A DNA stretch of 45,219 nucleotides from NCBI GenBank assembly GCA_019359015.1, contig JAHHID010000067.1, positions 1 through 45,219 of the forward strand. Reading direction: 5' to 3'. Source of the stretch: Spirirestis rafaelensis WJT71-NPBG6 (GTDB taxonomy: Bacteria; Cyanobacteriota; Cyanobacteriia; Cyanobacteriales; Nostocaceae). A program made the translations under genes and the position numbers. Within the stretch, counting starts at the first letter, position 1, and each line of letters opens with the position of its first letter. This document shows, piece by piece, positions 25,391 through 32,813 of the stretch. Under the pieces are notes generated by a model. It was not told the DNA's origin. It saw nothing but the letters and a program-made list of their open reading frames with translations, and searched no databases.

Positions 25391-26624
25391 TCAAGACTTG
25401 GAAACGCAGCCTAGTTTATCTGCCCGATTAAAAGAGCTTGCTCAACTTTTTCTCAAGCTAGGCTTAATTGGCTTTGGTGGTCCGCAAGCGCACATTGCCA
25501 TGATTAATGATGAAGCTGTAGTGCGACGAGGTTGGTTCACCCAAGAACAATTTTTGGAAGGGGTCGCAGTTTGTGAGATGTTACCTGGGCCAGCCTCCAC
25601 TCAGATGGGAATTTATACCGGGTATGTTCGCGCAGGACAGTTGGGCGCTTTGGTGGCAGGTATTTGTTTTATCTTGCCTGCTTTTTTAATTGTGCTAACT
25701 CTGTCTTGGGCATATTTCCGTTTTCAGAGCATACCGCAGATTGAAGATTTGTTTCTGGGCATTTCGCCTGTTGTGATTGCGATCATCTTTGGGTTTTGCT
25801 GGAAGTTGGCAAAACGGGGGATTACGGATGGAAAAGGTGTAGCGATCGCCATTGCCGTTTTATTTGTCAGCTTGCTATTTCGAGTCAATGTTCTGTTGCA
25901 ATTCATCCTGGCAGGTATTGTAGGGTTAATCCTGTACAAACCACCATCCGCTCCATCAAATCGTACCAGTGCTTGGTTAGTTCCGCTCTTACCCATGATG
26001 CAGGTACTGCCAAATACACTGGCAGCTGTATCTAGTGATACCTTAGCACTATCTAGCTTTTGGGGGCTAGAACGAATTCAGGAGTATTTTTTAACGTTAA
26101 CATTCTTCTTTCTCAAGGTCGGTAGTTTCATCTTCGGCGGTGGGCTAGTTATTATCCCCTTGCTGGAGTTTGAAGTAGTGAATCAATTTCATTGGTTAAC
26201 CCGGAGCGAATTTATCGACGGTGTGGCGATTGGCGAATTTACTCCTGGGCCTGTGGTAATTGCTGCTGCTTTTGTAGGTTATAAGGTGGCAGGTGTTTTG
26301 GGTGCCCTGATCTCTGGGATCGCAATTTTTACCCCATCGTTTCTATTCATCATGGGGGCTGCACCGCTTTTGCTTCGCATTCGTCAGAACCCCTGGATTC
26401 GCAGCTTTTTGAAAGGCGTTACCCCTGCTGTGTTAGGGGCGATCGCGGCTGCGGCTATTCCGTTAGCACAAGCAGCCATCGTCCAAGCTACATTGGGGCG
26501 ATCAATCTTGGCAGCGATTATCGGCATTCTGGCTTTAGTTGCTCTGATCCGCTTCAAGCCTCCCACATGGCAGTTAGTCCCAGCAGGTGCGATCGTAGGC
26601 TTGATTGCAGGAGCATTATTGTAA
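25374..26624 (+). CDS. chrA: Chromate transporter ChrA (two-domain)
   Basis: ChrA is an inner-membrane exporter of chromate (CHR superfamily). The 416 residues comprise two homologous halves. Half one has 'GLIGFGGPQAHIAMI', 'GVAVCEMLPGPASTQMGIYT' and 'FILPAFLIV'; half two has 'SFIFGGGLVIIPLLE', 'GVAIGEFTPGPVVIAAAFVG' and 'FTPSFLF'. The FGG and PGP motifs are kept in both. The start is ATG 25374, supported by AAGGAGG at 25361-25367 with a 6-base spacer, one of the best ribosome sites in the window. It lies downstream of padR and a metallophosphoesterase remnant, probably under the PadR-type operator at 25045. Substrates other than chromate (sulfate-like oxyanions) cannot be excluded. Confidence 0.93.
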   Translation: MSQQTNQDLETQPSLSARLKELAQLFLKLGLIGFGGPQAHIAMINDEAVVRRGWFTQEQFLEGVAVCEMLPGPASTQMGIYTGYVRAGQLGALVAGICFILPAFLIVLTLSWAYFRFQSIPQIEDLFLGISPVVIAIIFGFCWKLAKRGITDGKGVAIAIAVLFVSLLFRVNVLLQFILAGIVGLILYKPPSAPSNRTSAWLVPLLPMMQVLPNTLAAVSSDTLALSSFWGLERIQEYFLTLTFFFLKVGSFIFGGGLVIIPLLEFEVVNQFHWLTRSEFIDGVAIGEFTPGPVVIAAAFVGYKVAGVLGALISGIAIFTPSFLFIMGAAPLLLRIRQNPWIRSFLKGVTPAVLGAIAAAAIPLAQAAIVQATLGRSILAAIIGILALVALIRFKPPTWQLVPAGAIVGLIAGALL

Positions 26625-26705
26625 ACTATTTACATCGCCGCTATCTTTTCATGCTCTTTTTTTAGCGAAAGTATTGAAATATATTAATATATTAATAAAA
26701 GAATT

Positions 26706-26776
26706 GATGGCGATGGAGCTCGCCGAAACCGCCTATTCAGTGTAAAAATTACTGCAAGGCTGATGGCTCCTACTTT
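26706..26776 (+). promoter_or_regulatory. Fluoride riboswitch (crcB motif)
   Basis: The aptamer can be folded by eye. P1 is GGCGA/TCGCC enclosing the loop TGGAGC (26709-26724), and the loop pairs with GGCTCC at about 26764-26770 to form the pseudoknot. It is followed by the conserved AAACCGCC, a variable hairpin (CAGT...ACTG, about 26738-26754), and the conserved 3' segment GGCTGATGGCTCCTAC (26758-26773). This matches the crcB consensus in order and spacing. About 100 bases separate it from the antiporter start. A later hairpin (GGGAGGGTAGG near 26790 with CCTAACTCCC near 26819) could be the expression platform. It controls the downstream antiporter/CLC-F pair. Confidence 0.9.
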
Positions 26777-26874
26777 CCTGACTAACTGCGGGAGGGTAGG
26801 ATTTTGCCAAATGCATCACCTAACTCCCTCAGTAGAAAATATGTTCTACAGATAGCGCCTCCAGGAGTTATGGG

Positions 26875-28524
26875 ATGTTAGCCAGTGTGCTGTGGATTTT
26901 ATTAATGGGCTTTCTTTTTGGTCAAATTGCCCGTCGCTTAGGCGCTCCGCCTTTAATTGGCATGATTTTAATGGGGATTATCCTTGGTCCTCAAGTGCGT
27001 AATGTTATTAGCTCAAATGTGCTGGATGCTGCTTCTGAGTTGAGAACGGTAGCAGTGATGATTATCCTGATGAAAGCAGGGCTGGGGCTAGATCGGGAAA
27101 AACTTGCCCAACAGGGGAGTGTCGCGCTACGTTTGGGATTTTTGCCAGCGACAACAGAAGCGATCGCCATTGCCATCGCGGCTATATTTATATTTAAGTT
27201 TGACTTTCTGACTGGGTTACTATTGGGTTGTGTAATTGGCGCTGAATCACCAGCTGTAATTGTTCCAGGAATGCTGAGGCTGAAAAGTTTAGGTTGGGGT
27301 GTTACTAAGGGAATTCCCGATGCAATTTTGACAGGCAGCGCTTTATCGGATGTACTGCTATTACTGGTATTTAGTTTATTAGTAAATTTCTTAAGTGAGT
27401 CGGGTATTGAGAAAATTACCCTGACTGGGGGATTTACCTTGACTGCTGTGCAACTGCTGCCGTTGCAAATTATTATGCAAAGCGTGCTAGGAATTGTGTT
27501 CGGTTATATGGCAGCTTGGTTCGCTGTTATTGTGTTAACAAAACAAAATTGGACTCAAAACGCCGTTCAAGATACTTTGATTGCCGCTTGTGTAGCTTTA
27601 TTTTTAGTAATTTTTGCTGAGATTGCGCCTTACTTTTCTGGTTATTTGGCAGCAATGAGTATGGGTTTTTTCTTAATAGAGCTAGATGCTCCCTTAGCCC
27701 GAAGATTGCGGGGTGGATTTGATAGTTTATGGATAGTAGCTGAAATTTTCCTGTTTGTTTTGTTAGGTGCAACTATTCAACTGCAAACATTGAGAAATAT
27801 TTTCTTACCCGGTATTTTAATTTTGGCGATCGGCTTGCTTATTGGACGGATGATTGGCTGGTATCTCTCGACTTTGGGCAGTACTTGGAATTGGCGAGAA
27901 AAACTATTTTTGTTACCAGGCAACTCAGCAAAAGCCACAGTGCAAGCTGCAATTGGTGGAATTCCCCTTGCCCAAGGAATAGCGGGAGGAGAGATTATTT
28001 TAGCGATCGCTGCTCTCTCAATTTTAGTAACTGCACCGTTAGGTGCTTGGGCAACGATCACCTTTGCGCCTAAATTACTGGAAAGGGGAGAAGTTGATCC
28101 CACAAAAGTCACAGTTGCCACTCGTAGCTTATTGCTGGTGGCAGTAGATACTTCACCCTTAGCTACAGAAGTTTTGGGAAAAGCAGCACATTTGGCACGA
28201 CGCAGTAATGGTGAGGTGATAGTTTTGCACGTACTAAATACCTCGAACCAGCAAGATGTAAAACAACTAAAGAAGCAAGCCAAACAGTTGCTATCTGATA
28301 TCAGATATGAATTTGTGACTGCAACAGGTACTGTACCCGAAGAAATTATTCGCATGGCACAAAACTATCATGTCTCTGAAATTGTAATAGGAAAACGCGG
28401 ACACCGACTTTGGGAACAAGTGTTGATTGGCTCAGTAGCGCAAGCAGTCTTAGAAGCTAGCTCCATCCCCGTAATTTTAGTTGAAAGTCGTGAGCCTAAA
28501 TCAATATATGAAACGCCTTTATAA
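26875..28524 (+). CDS. CPA2-type cation:proton antiporter with C-terminal Usp domain
   Basis: The 549 residues form a monovalent cation:proton antiporter-2 membrane domain of about 12 helices (1-400; 'IARRLGAPPLIGMILMGIIL', 'GCVIGAESPAVIVPGML', 'LLPGNSAKATVQAAIGGIPL') fused to a universal stress protein domain (about 415-540) with 'LLLVAVDTSPLATEVL' and the 'IVIGKRGHRLWEQVLIGSVA' ATP-binding segment (the usual GxRG...GS pattern). The ATG at 26875 has AGGAG 7 bases upstream; an overlapping ATG at 26870 is too close to that site. It lies behind a fluoride riboswitch. Sodium/proton antiporters and Usp proteins are known members of that regulon, so a role in cation or proton balance under fluoride stress is likely. 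It overlaps the CLC gene by 17 bases. Confidence 0.9.
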   Translation: MLASVLWILLMGFLFGQIARRLGAPPLIGMILMGIILGPQVRNVISSNVLDAASELRTVAVMIILMKAGLGLDREKLAQQGSVALRLGFLPATTEAIAIAIAAIFIFKFDFLTGLLLGCVIGAESPAVIVPGMLRLKSLGWGVTKGIPDAILTGSALSDVLLLLVFSLLVNFLSESGIEKITLTGGFTLTAVQLLPLQIIMQSVLGIVFGYMAAWFAVIVLTKQNWTQNAVQDTLIAACVALFLVIFAEIAPYFSGYLAAMSMGFFLIELDAPLARRLRGGFDSLWIVAEIFLFVLLGATIQLQTLRNIFLPGILILAIGLLIGRMIGWYLSTLGSTWNWREKLFLLPGNSAKATVQAAIGGIPLAQGIAGGEIILAIAALSILVTAPLGAWATITFAPKLLERGEVDPTKVTVATRSLLLVAVDTSPLATEVLGKAAHLARRSNGEVIVLHVLNTSNQQDVKQLKKQAKQLLSDIRYEFVTATGTVPEEIIRMAQNYHVSEIVIGKRGHRLWEQVLIGSVAQAVLEASSIPVILVESREPKSIYETPL

Positions 28525-29881
28525 GTTTGAACCGTTGATTTCAGCATTACCTCAAATTGTTAAGTGGCTGCCCATTTCCTTTGTAATTGGTCTTTTTGCT
28601 GGAACTGCTTCTGCTATTCTTTTAGTAACGTTGGAATGGGCAACTGATTGGCGCGAATCTCATCGGTGGATCATCGCCTTGTTACCGCTGGGTGGCTTCT
28701 TAAGCGGTTGGATTTATCATCAGTTCGGTCGTAGCGTAGAAGCCGGAAATAACCTTTTACTCCAAGAAATTCATAATCCCAAAGACATTATTCCCTTCCG
28801 CATGGCTCCTCTGGTTCTTCTAGGAACAGACCTCACCCATTTATTTGGTGGTTCAGCAGGTCGTGAAGGCACAGCATTGCAAATGGGTGCTTCTCTAGCT
28901 GACCAATTGACTAAAATATTGCGCTTTCAAGGGGCAAATCGGCGAATTTTGTTAACCGCAGGTATCAGGGGAGGATTTGCTTCTGTCTTTGGTACTCCCT
29001 TAGCCGGAACTGTTTTTGGTTTAGAAGTTTTAGCGATTGGAAAACTTCATTACGATGCTCTTTTTCCTTCTTTAATTGCCGCAATTGTCGGGAATCAAAT
29101 GGCTTTATTATTAGGTCTGCATCATACAGCATATCGACATGCTCCATCTATACCGACAATGACAATTTTGGGGCTGATTTCGGCAATTCTTGCAGGTGCA
29201 ATTTTTGGAATTATCGCAAAGCTATTTGCTCAAGCGACTCACAAAATCAGTCACTTCTTTAAAGCAAAGATATCCTATCCACCAATGCGTCCTTTGATTG
29301 GTGGTGCGCTGATAGCAATAATTGTTGGTTTGAGTGGCACAACCAAGTACATTGGGCTTGGTATCCCAACTATCGTTGATTCTTTTTATACTCAATTACC
29401 TCCTTGGGATTTTGCTGCCAAATTGAGTTTGACCGCACTAACTCTGGGGGCAGGTTTTAAGGGAGGGGAAGTGACTCCTCTATTTTTTATTGGTGCAACT
29501 TTAGGCAATGCTTTATCGTTGCTTTTGGCATTACCTGCACCATTATTAGCAGGGATGGGATTTGTGGGTGTCTTTGCCGGTGCAGCGAATACACCTTTGG
29601 CATCGACCTTAATGGGAATTGAACTGTTTGGTCTGGAATCAGGGATATTTATTAGTATTGCCTGTGTAGTAAGCTATCTTTTTTCAGGTCATTCTGGAAT
29701 TTACAGCGCACAACGCATCGGGTTGAGTAAGTACTCTTCTATACATTTGGAAGAAGGACTGACTTTGGCTACTTATGCACAGACAAAAGTTGAGCCAAAA
29801 ATTGACTTGCCCGATGATATCCAAGAACGTAAAAGCAATTCTCAAGAATGCAGGACTTACGCAACTGGCACATTTATCTGA
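28508..29881 (+). CDS. eriC: CLC-F fluoride/proton antiporter (EriC-F type)
   Basis: The protein has 457 residues with the CLC fold. Three features place it in the fluoride-selective branch: GNNL in 'EAGNNLLLQEIHNP' where chloride-type CLCs have GSGIP, GREGT ('GGSAGREGTALQMG') with the gating Glu, and 'FKGGEVTPLFFIGATLGN' in the second half. Membrane-embedded CLC-F proteins export fluoride using the proton gradient. The start ATG 28508 overlaps the antiporter end, showing translational coupling, and both are behind the fluoride riboswitch. The last ten residues ('CRTYATGTFI') are encoded by an inserted MITE; before insertion the frame ended '..SNSQE' with a TGA at the target site. The core fold should be unaffected. 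Confidence 0.92.
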   Translation: MKRLYKFEPLISALPQIVKWLPISFVIGLFAGTASAILLVTLEWATDWRESHRWIIALLPLGGFLSGWIYHQFGRSVEAGNNLLLQEIHNPKDIIPFRMAPLVLLGTDLTHLFGGSAGREGTALQMGASLADQLTKILRFQGANRRILLTAGIRGGFASVFGTPLAGTVFGLEVLAIGKLHYDALFPSLIAAIVGNQMALLLGLHHTAYRHAPSIPTMTILGLISAILAGAIFGIIAKLFAQATHKISHFFKAKISYPPMRPLIGGALIAIIVGLSGTTKYIGLGIPTIVDSFYTQLPPWDFAAKLSLTALTLGAGFKGGEVTPLFFIGATLGNALSLLLALPAPLLAGMGFVGVFAGAANTPLASTLMGIELFGLESGIFISIACVVSYLFSGHSGIYSAQRIGLSKYSSIHLEEGLTLATYAQTKVEPKIDLPDDIQERKSNSQECRTYATGTFI

Positions 29882-30001
29882 AAACTGTCACATAGAATTA
29901 ATATGGCTCTAAGGTTTATAAATCAATGCTTACAAGCATTTACGGCAAATTGAAATATATGTGCCAGTTGACCTTATATTGTGACGCTTGCGTAAGTCCT
30001 A
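29851..30001 (-). mobile_element. 151-bp MITE, copy B, inverted relative to copy A
   Basis: The element has the same ends and interior as the copy at 19502-19652 but in reverse orientation. Comparing the two by eye over the full 151 bases I found no difference. It is flanked by a 5-bp target duplication GAATG at 29846-29850 and 30002-30006. It sits exactly at the 3' end of the CLC-F gene and splits the original TGA stop codon. Confidence 0.92.
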
Positions 30002-30111
30002 GAATGATATCATGTCTGTTTAACCTAAGTTGCAAGTGGATGCGATCGCATCTTTACAAAAATGAACGATATTAAGATAAGGCGATCGCACTGTGCTTTG
30101 TGTCATAAATC

Positions 30112-30822
30112 ATGAGTCAGAATTTTGTCAATGCCAGAATTTCTATTATCATTCCGGTTCTGAATGAAGCAGAAAATATCAAACAAGCGATCGCTTGTAC
30201 TCAACCGAGTATAAATATAGAAGTAATCGTCGTAGATGGCAGTTCACAAGATGACACTTATAAGATTGCTTCTGATTTCAATGTAAAAATTATATCTTCC
30301 ATTCCAGGTCGAGCGACGCAAATGAACAAAGGCGCAATGCTTGCCAATGGTGAGATTCTGCTGTTTATTCATGCAGATACACGGTTGCCGCCAGGATTTG
30401 ATGTAATGATTCGCACAGCATTAAAAAGAAATGGGACAGTAGCTGGTGCTTTTGCCTTGCGAATCGATGCAGAAGTGGCAAGTCTGCGGTTGGTGGAATG
30501 GGGAGTGAATATGCGATCGCGTTTTTGGCAAATGCCTTATGGGGATCAAGCAATTTTTTTAACAAAAGAGACATTTAACAAAATAGGCAATTTCCCAGAA
30601 TTGCCCTTCATGGAAGACTTTGAAATCATGCGTCGTTTAAAACGCATTGGACGAATTACTATAATCCCCGTGCCAGTTATTACCTCAGCACGTCGATGGT
30701 TGCAAAAAGGAATTTGGAAAACCACCCTAATTAATCAACTTGTAATTATTGCTTATTTATTGGGGGTACCACCGCAACGAATCCTTTGCTGGTATCGGCA
30801 TGGAAAATTTAGGAAGATTTAA
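30112..30822 (+). CDS. GT2 glycosyltransferase of the TIGR04283 (arsenosugar-linked) type
   Basis: The 236-residue GT2 (GT-A fold) enzyme has 'ISIIIPVLNEAENI', the nucleotide-binding 'EVIVVDGSSQDDTYKIA', 'GRATQMNKGAMLANGEILLF', a DxD in 'FIHADTRLPPGF', 'MPYGDQAIFLTKETF' and 'FPELPFMEDFEIMRRLKRI'. This is the standard pattern of TIGR04283-type enzymes, which are found in arsenosugar clusters and near TVP38 proteins in cyanobacteria. Downstream, on the same strand, are two TVP38/TMEM64 genes and a mercuric-reductase-like gene; the grouping recurs in cyanobacteria and suggests detoxification or metalloid metabolism. No arsenite methyltransferase is in the window, so the sugar acceptor is unproven. 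Confidence 0.85.
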   Translation: MSQNFVNARISIIIPVLNEAENIKQAIACTQPSINIEVIVVDGSSQDDTYKIASDFNVKIISSIPGRATQMNKGAMLANGEILLFIHADTRLPPGFDVMIRTALKRNGTVAGAFALRIDAEVASLRLVEWGVNMRSRFWQMPYGDQAIFLTKETFNKIGNFPELPFMEDFEIMRRLKRIGRITIIPVPVITSARRWLQKGIWKTTLINQLVIIAYLLGVPPQRILCWYRHGKFRKI

Positions 30823-30899
30823 GCTCATTTTCATTTAGGTAGCATATTTTGGTGATAAATACTGATTAAAGATGATGAATTATTAAATAGAAAGTAGAC

Positions 30900-31070
30900 T
30901 TTTGAGCCTTTTAAGTTCAACGTTCACCCTCAAAGGCTCAAAGTTGAGGTTTGACTCGTTCCCAGACTCAGGCTGGGAATGCAGTAAAGGAGGCTCTGCC
31001 TCCCGCAAAACCTTGGAGGCAGAGCCTCCCGACTTGCGTTACAAGGCAGAGCCTTGTAACGAGAGAAGTC
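30900..31070. repeat. Inverted intergenic repeat (CGTTCCCAG / AGGCAGAGCC family)
   Basis: Nested palindromes are present: GGAGGCTCTGCCTCC against GGAGGCAGAGCCTCC, and GTTACAAGGC against GCCTTGTAAC, flanked by ACTCGTTCCCAG and ending GTAACGAG. A second member of the family lies at 32658-32763. Together they bracket the two TVP38 genes. No gene is present between 30823 and 31140. Confidence 0.7.
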
Positions 31071-31140
31071 TACAGCCACTCATTGCCCAATCCCCGATGC
31101 CCGATTCCCAAAACAACGATAACTAGCCAAACTTATAAAA

Positions 31141-31890
31141 ATGAATCAGCGCCGACTGAAATTTAAACTCAAACTACTACTATTAATGTGTCTGGTTCCC
31201 TGCTTAATAATAACCGCCAAACACATCGACATTCACGGATTTTTGCTGACTTCAATCATGTGGGTTAAAAGTCTTGGTTTCTTTGGTCCAATTGCCTTCA
31301 TGGTAATTTATAACTTAGCTACATTACTATTTATACCTGGTTCTCTACTGACATTAAAAGGTGGGTGTTTGTTTGGTGTATTTTGGGGTTCCCTTTATGT
31401 TTTAATTGCTGCATTCTTAGGAGCAACCTTCGCATTTTTAGTTGGACGGTATTTATCACGGGATTGGGTTTGCCGACAAATGGAAAAAAATCCGAAATTT
31501 AAAGCAATTGATCGAGCGGTTGCTAAAGAGGGTTGGAAAATTGTACTGCTGACTCGCCTTTCTCCTCTGTTTCCATTCAATTTGTTAAATTATGCTTTTG
31601 GTGTTACACAAGTTTCTTTGAAAGATTATGTTTTAGGTTCCCTTGGCATCATTCCCGGTACTGTCATGTATGTTTATCTAGGTTCTCTTGCTGGCGATTT
31701 GGCGACGATGAACATATCTAATCAGCCAAGCAATTTTGAAACTCAAATTGGGCAATGGGTAATGCAAGCAGTTGGGTTAATTGCCACGGTTGCTGTGACT
31801 GTATATATTACAAAAATTGCTCAAAAAGCTTTAAATGAAAGTATGCTGGCAGTAGATATTACGGATGAAACAGATAAGTTTAAGCGCTGA
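31141..31890 (+). CDS. TVP38/TMEM64 (DedA-superfamily) membrane protein, copy 1
   Basis: The 249 residues carry an N-terminal helix (about 10-28) and a VTT/SNARE-associated domain. Diagnostic features are 'LFIPGSLLTLKGGCLFGVFW', the re-entrant 'GATFAFLVGRYLSRDW', and 'LTRLSPLFPFNLLNYAFGVT' followed by 'GTVMYVYLGSLAGD'. Family members are polytopic inner-membrane proteins linked to lipid flipping or small-solute transport; the substrate here is unknown. The gene is followed after 31 bases by a paralogue, and the pair precedes the mercuric-reductase-like gene. Fusions and neighbours of TVP38 with this flavoprotein type are known in cyanobacteria. Confidence 0.88.
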   Translation: MNQRRLKFKLKLLLLMCLVPCLIITAKHIDIHGFLLTSIMWVKSLGFFGPIAFMVIYNLATLLFIPGSLLTLKGGCLFGVFWGSLYVLIAAFLGATFAFLVGRYLSRDWVCRQMEKNPKFKAIDRAVAKEGWKIVLLTRLSPLFPFNLLNYAFGVTQVSLKDYVLGSLGIIPGTVMYVYLGSLAGDLATMNISNQPSNFETQIGQWVMQAVGLIATVAVTVYITKIAQKALNESMLAVDITDETDKFKR

Positions 31891-31921
31891 AGCGCTCACT
31901 ACGTTAAATAATTTAAAAGGT

Positions 31922-32650
31922 ATGAACAGTAAATTTATAACAAAGGAAAAGTTTTTTAAGTTAAGTGTTTTAACCTTGCTTGCAGTTGGCATTAATTTAT
32001 TACTGAATACACATCCAGTATTAGCGCAAGAATCTTTTAATCCCCAAGACATTTTCAGAAATGCTTTGCAGTCGATTGATAACCTTGGTTCGGTGGGAGC
32101 ATTTGCTTTTATTGCACTTTATATTATTGCGACTGTAGCTTTTTTACCAGGCTCAATCCTGACTTTAGGTGCTGGTGTTGTCTTTGGTGTGGTTTGGGGT
32201 TCACTGTACGTCTTCATTGGTGCTACTCTAGGAGCAACTGCCGCTTTTATAGTTGGACGTTATTTAGCAAGAAGTTGGGTTGCCCGTAAAATTGAAGGCA
32301 ACAAAAAATTCGCCGCTATTGATCGAGCAGTCGGCAGAGAAGGATTAAAAATAGTGCTTTTAACACGACTTTCCCCGGTGTTTCCCTTCAACTTATTAAA
32401 CTACGCTTTTGGCATTACGGGAGTTTCTCTTAAAGATTACTTTATCGGCTCAGTCGGCATGATTCCGGGAACAATCATGTACGTTTATATTGGTTCTCTT
32501 GCTGGTAGTCTTGCCAGAATCGGCACAGATCAACCTACTAACCCTACTGTACAATGGGCAATTCGCATCATTGGTTTTATTGCCACAGTTACTGTCACAG
32601 TTTATGTCACCCGCATTGCCAAAAAAGCTTTAGACCAAGAGGTTTTGTAG
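31922..32650 (+). CDS. TVP38/TMEM64 (DedA-superfamily) membrane protein, copy 2
   Basis: The 242-residue paralogue of the preceding gene shares 'FLPGSILTLGAGVVFGVVWG', 'GATAAFIVGRYLARSWV' and 'LTRLSPVFPFNLLNYAFGIT'. Its N terminus differs: a signal-peptide-like stretch ends 'NTHPVLAQ', so the mature protein may start around residue 38. The ATG at 31922 is chosen over an in-frame ATG at 31865 that lies inside the previous gene; the ribosome site (AAAAGG) is close and weak. Translational coupling with copy 1 is likely given the 31-base gap. Close similarity of the two suggests tandem duplication. Confidence 0.87.
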   Translation: MNSKFITKEKFFKLSVLTLLAVGINLLLNTHPVLAQESFNPQDIFRNALQSIDNLGSVGAFAFIALYIIATVAFLPGSILTLGAGVVFGVVWGSLYVFIGATLGATAAFIVGRYLARSWVARKIEGNKKFAAIDRAVGREGLKIVLLTRLSPVFPFNLLNYAFGITGVSLKDYFIGSVGMIPGTIMYVYIGSLAGSLARIGTDQPTNPTVQWAIRIIGFIATVTVTVYVTRIAKKALDQEVL

Positions 32651-32657
32651 CTTTATT

Positions 32658-32768
32658 CTCGTTCCCAGAAGGCTCTGCCTTCCGTTTATGCACAGGAGGC
32701 AGAGCCTCCTAAGAATGCATTCCCACGCGGAGCATGGGAACGAGAAAGAGGCTGGGAACGAGAAATAA
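32658..32768. repeat. Inverted intergenic repeat, second member of the CGTTCCCAG family
   Basis: CTCGTTCCCAGAAGGCTCTGCC at the left faces GGCTGGGAACGAG at the right, with internal AGGAGGCAGAGCCTCCT and TTCCCACGCGGAGCATGGGAA hairpins. It fills most of the gap ahead of the flavoprotein gene and may weaken readthrough from the TVP38 genes. Confidence 0.65.
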
Positions 32769-32813
32769 CTAGGGATCAAACAGCATTTACACGCGCTTAA
32801 AAAGGAAGTAATT

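Noticed and set aside
26870-26881. Three-codon upstream frame (ATG GGA TGT TAG) overlapping the antiporter start
   Set aside because: AGGAG is only two bases from this ATG but seven from the one at 26875, so the latter is the working start; kept only as a remark in the riboswitch finding.
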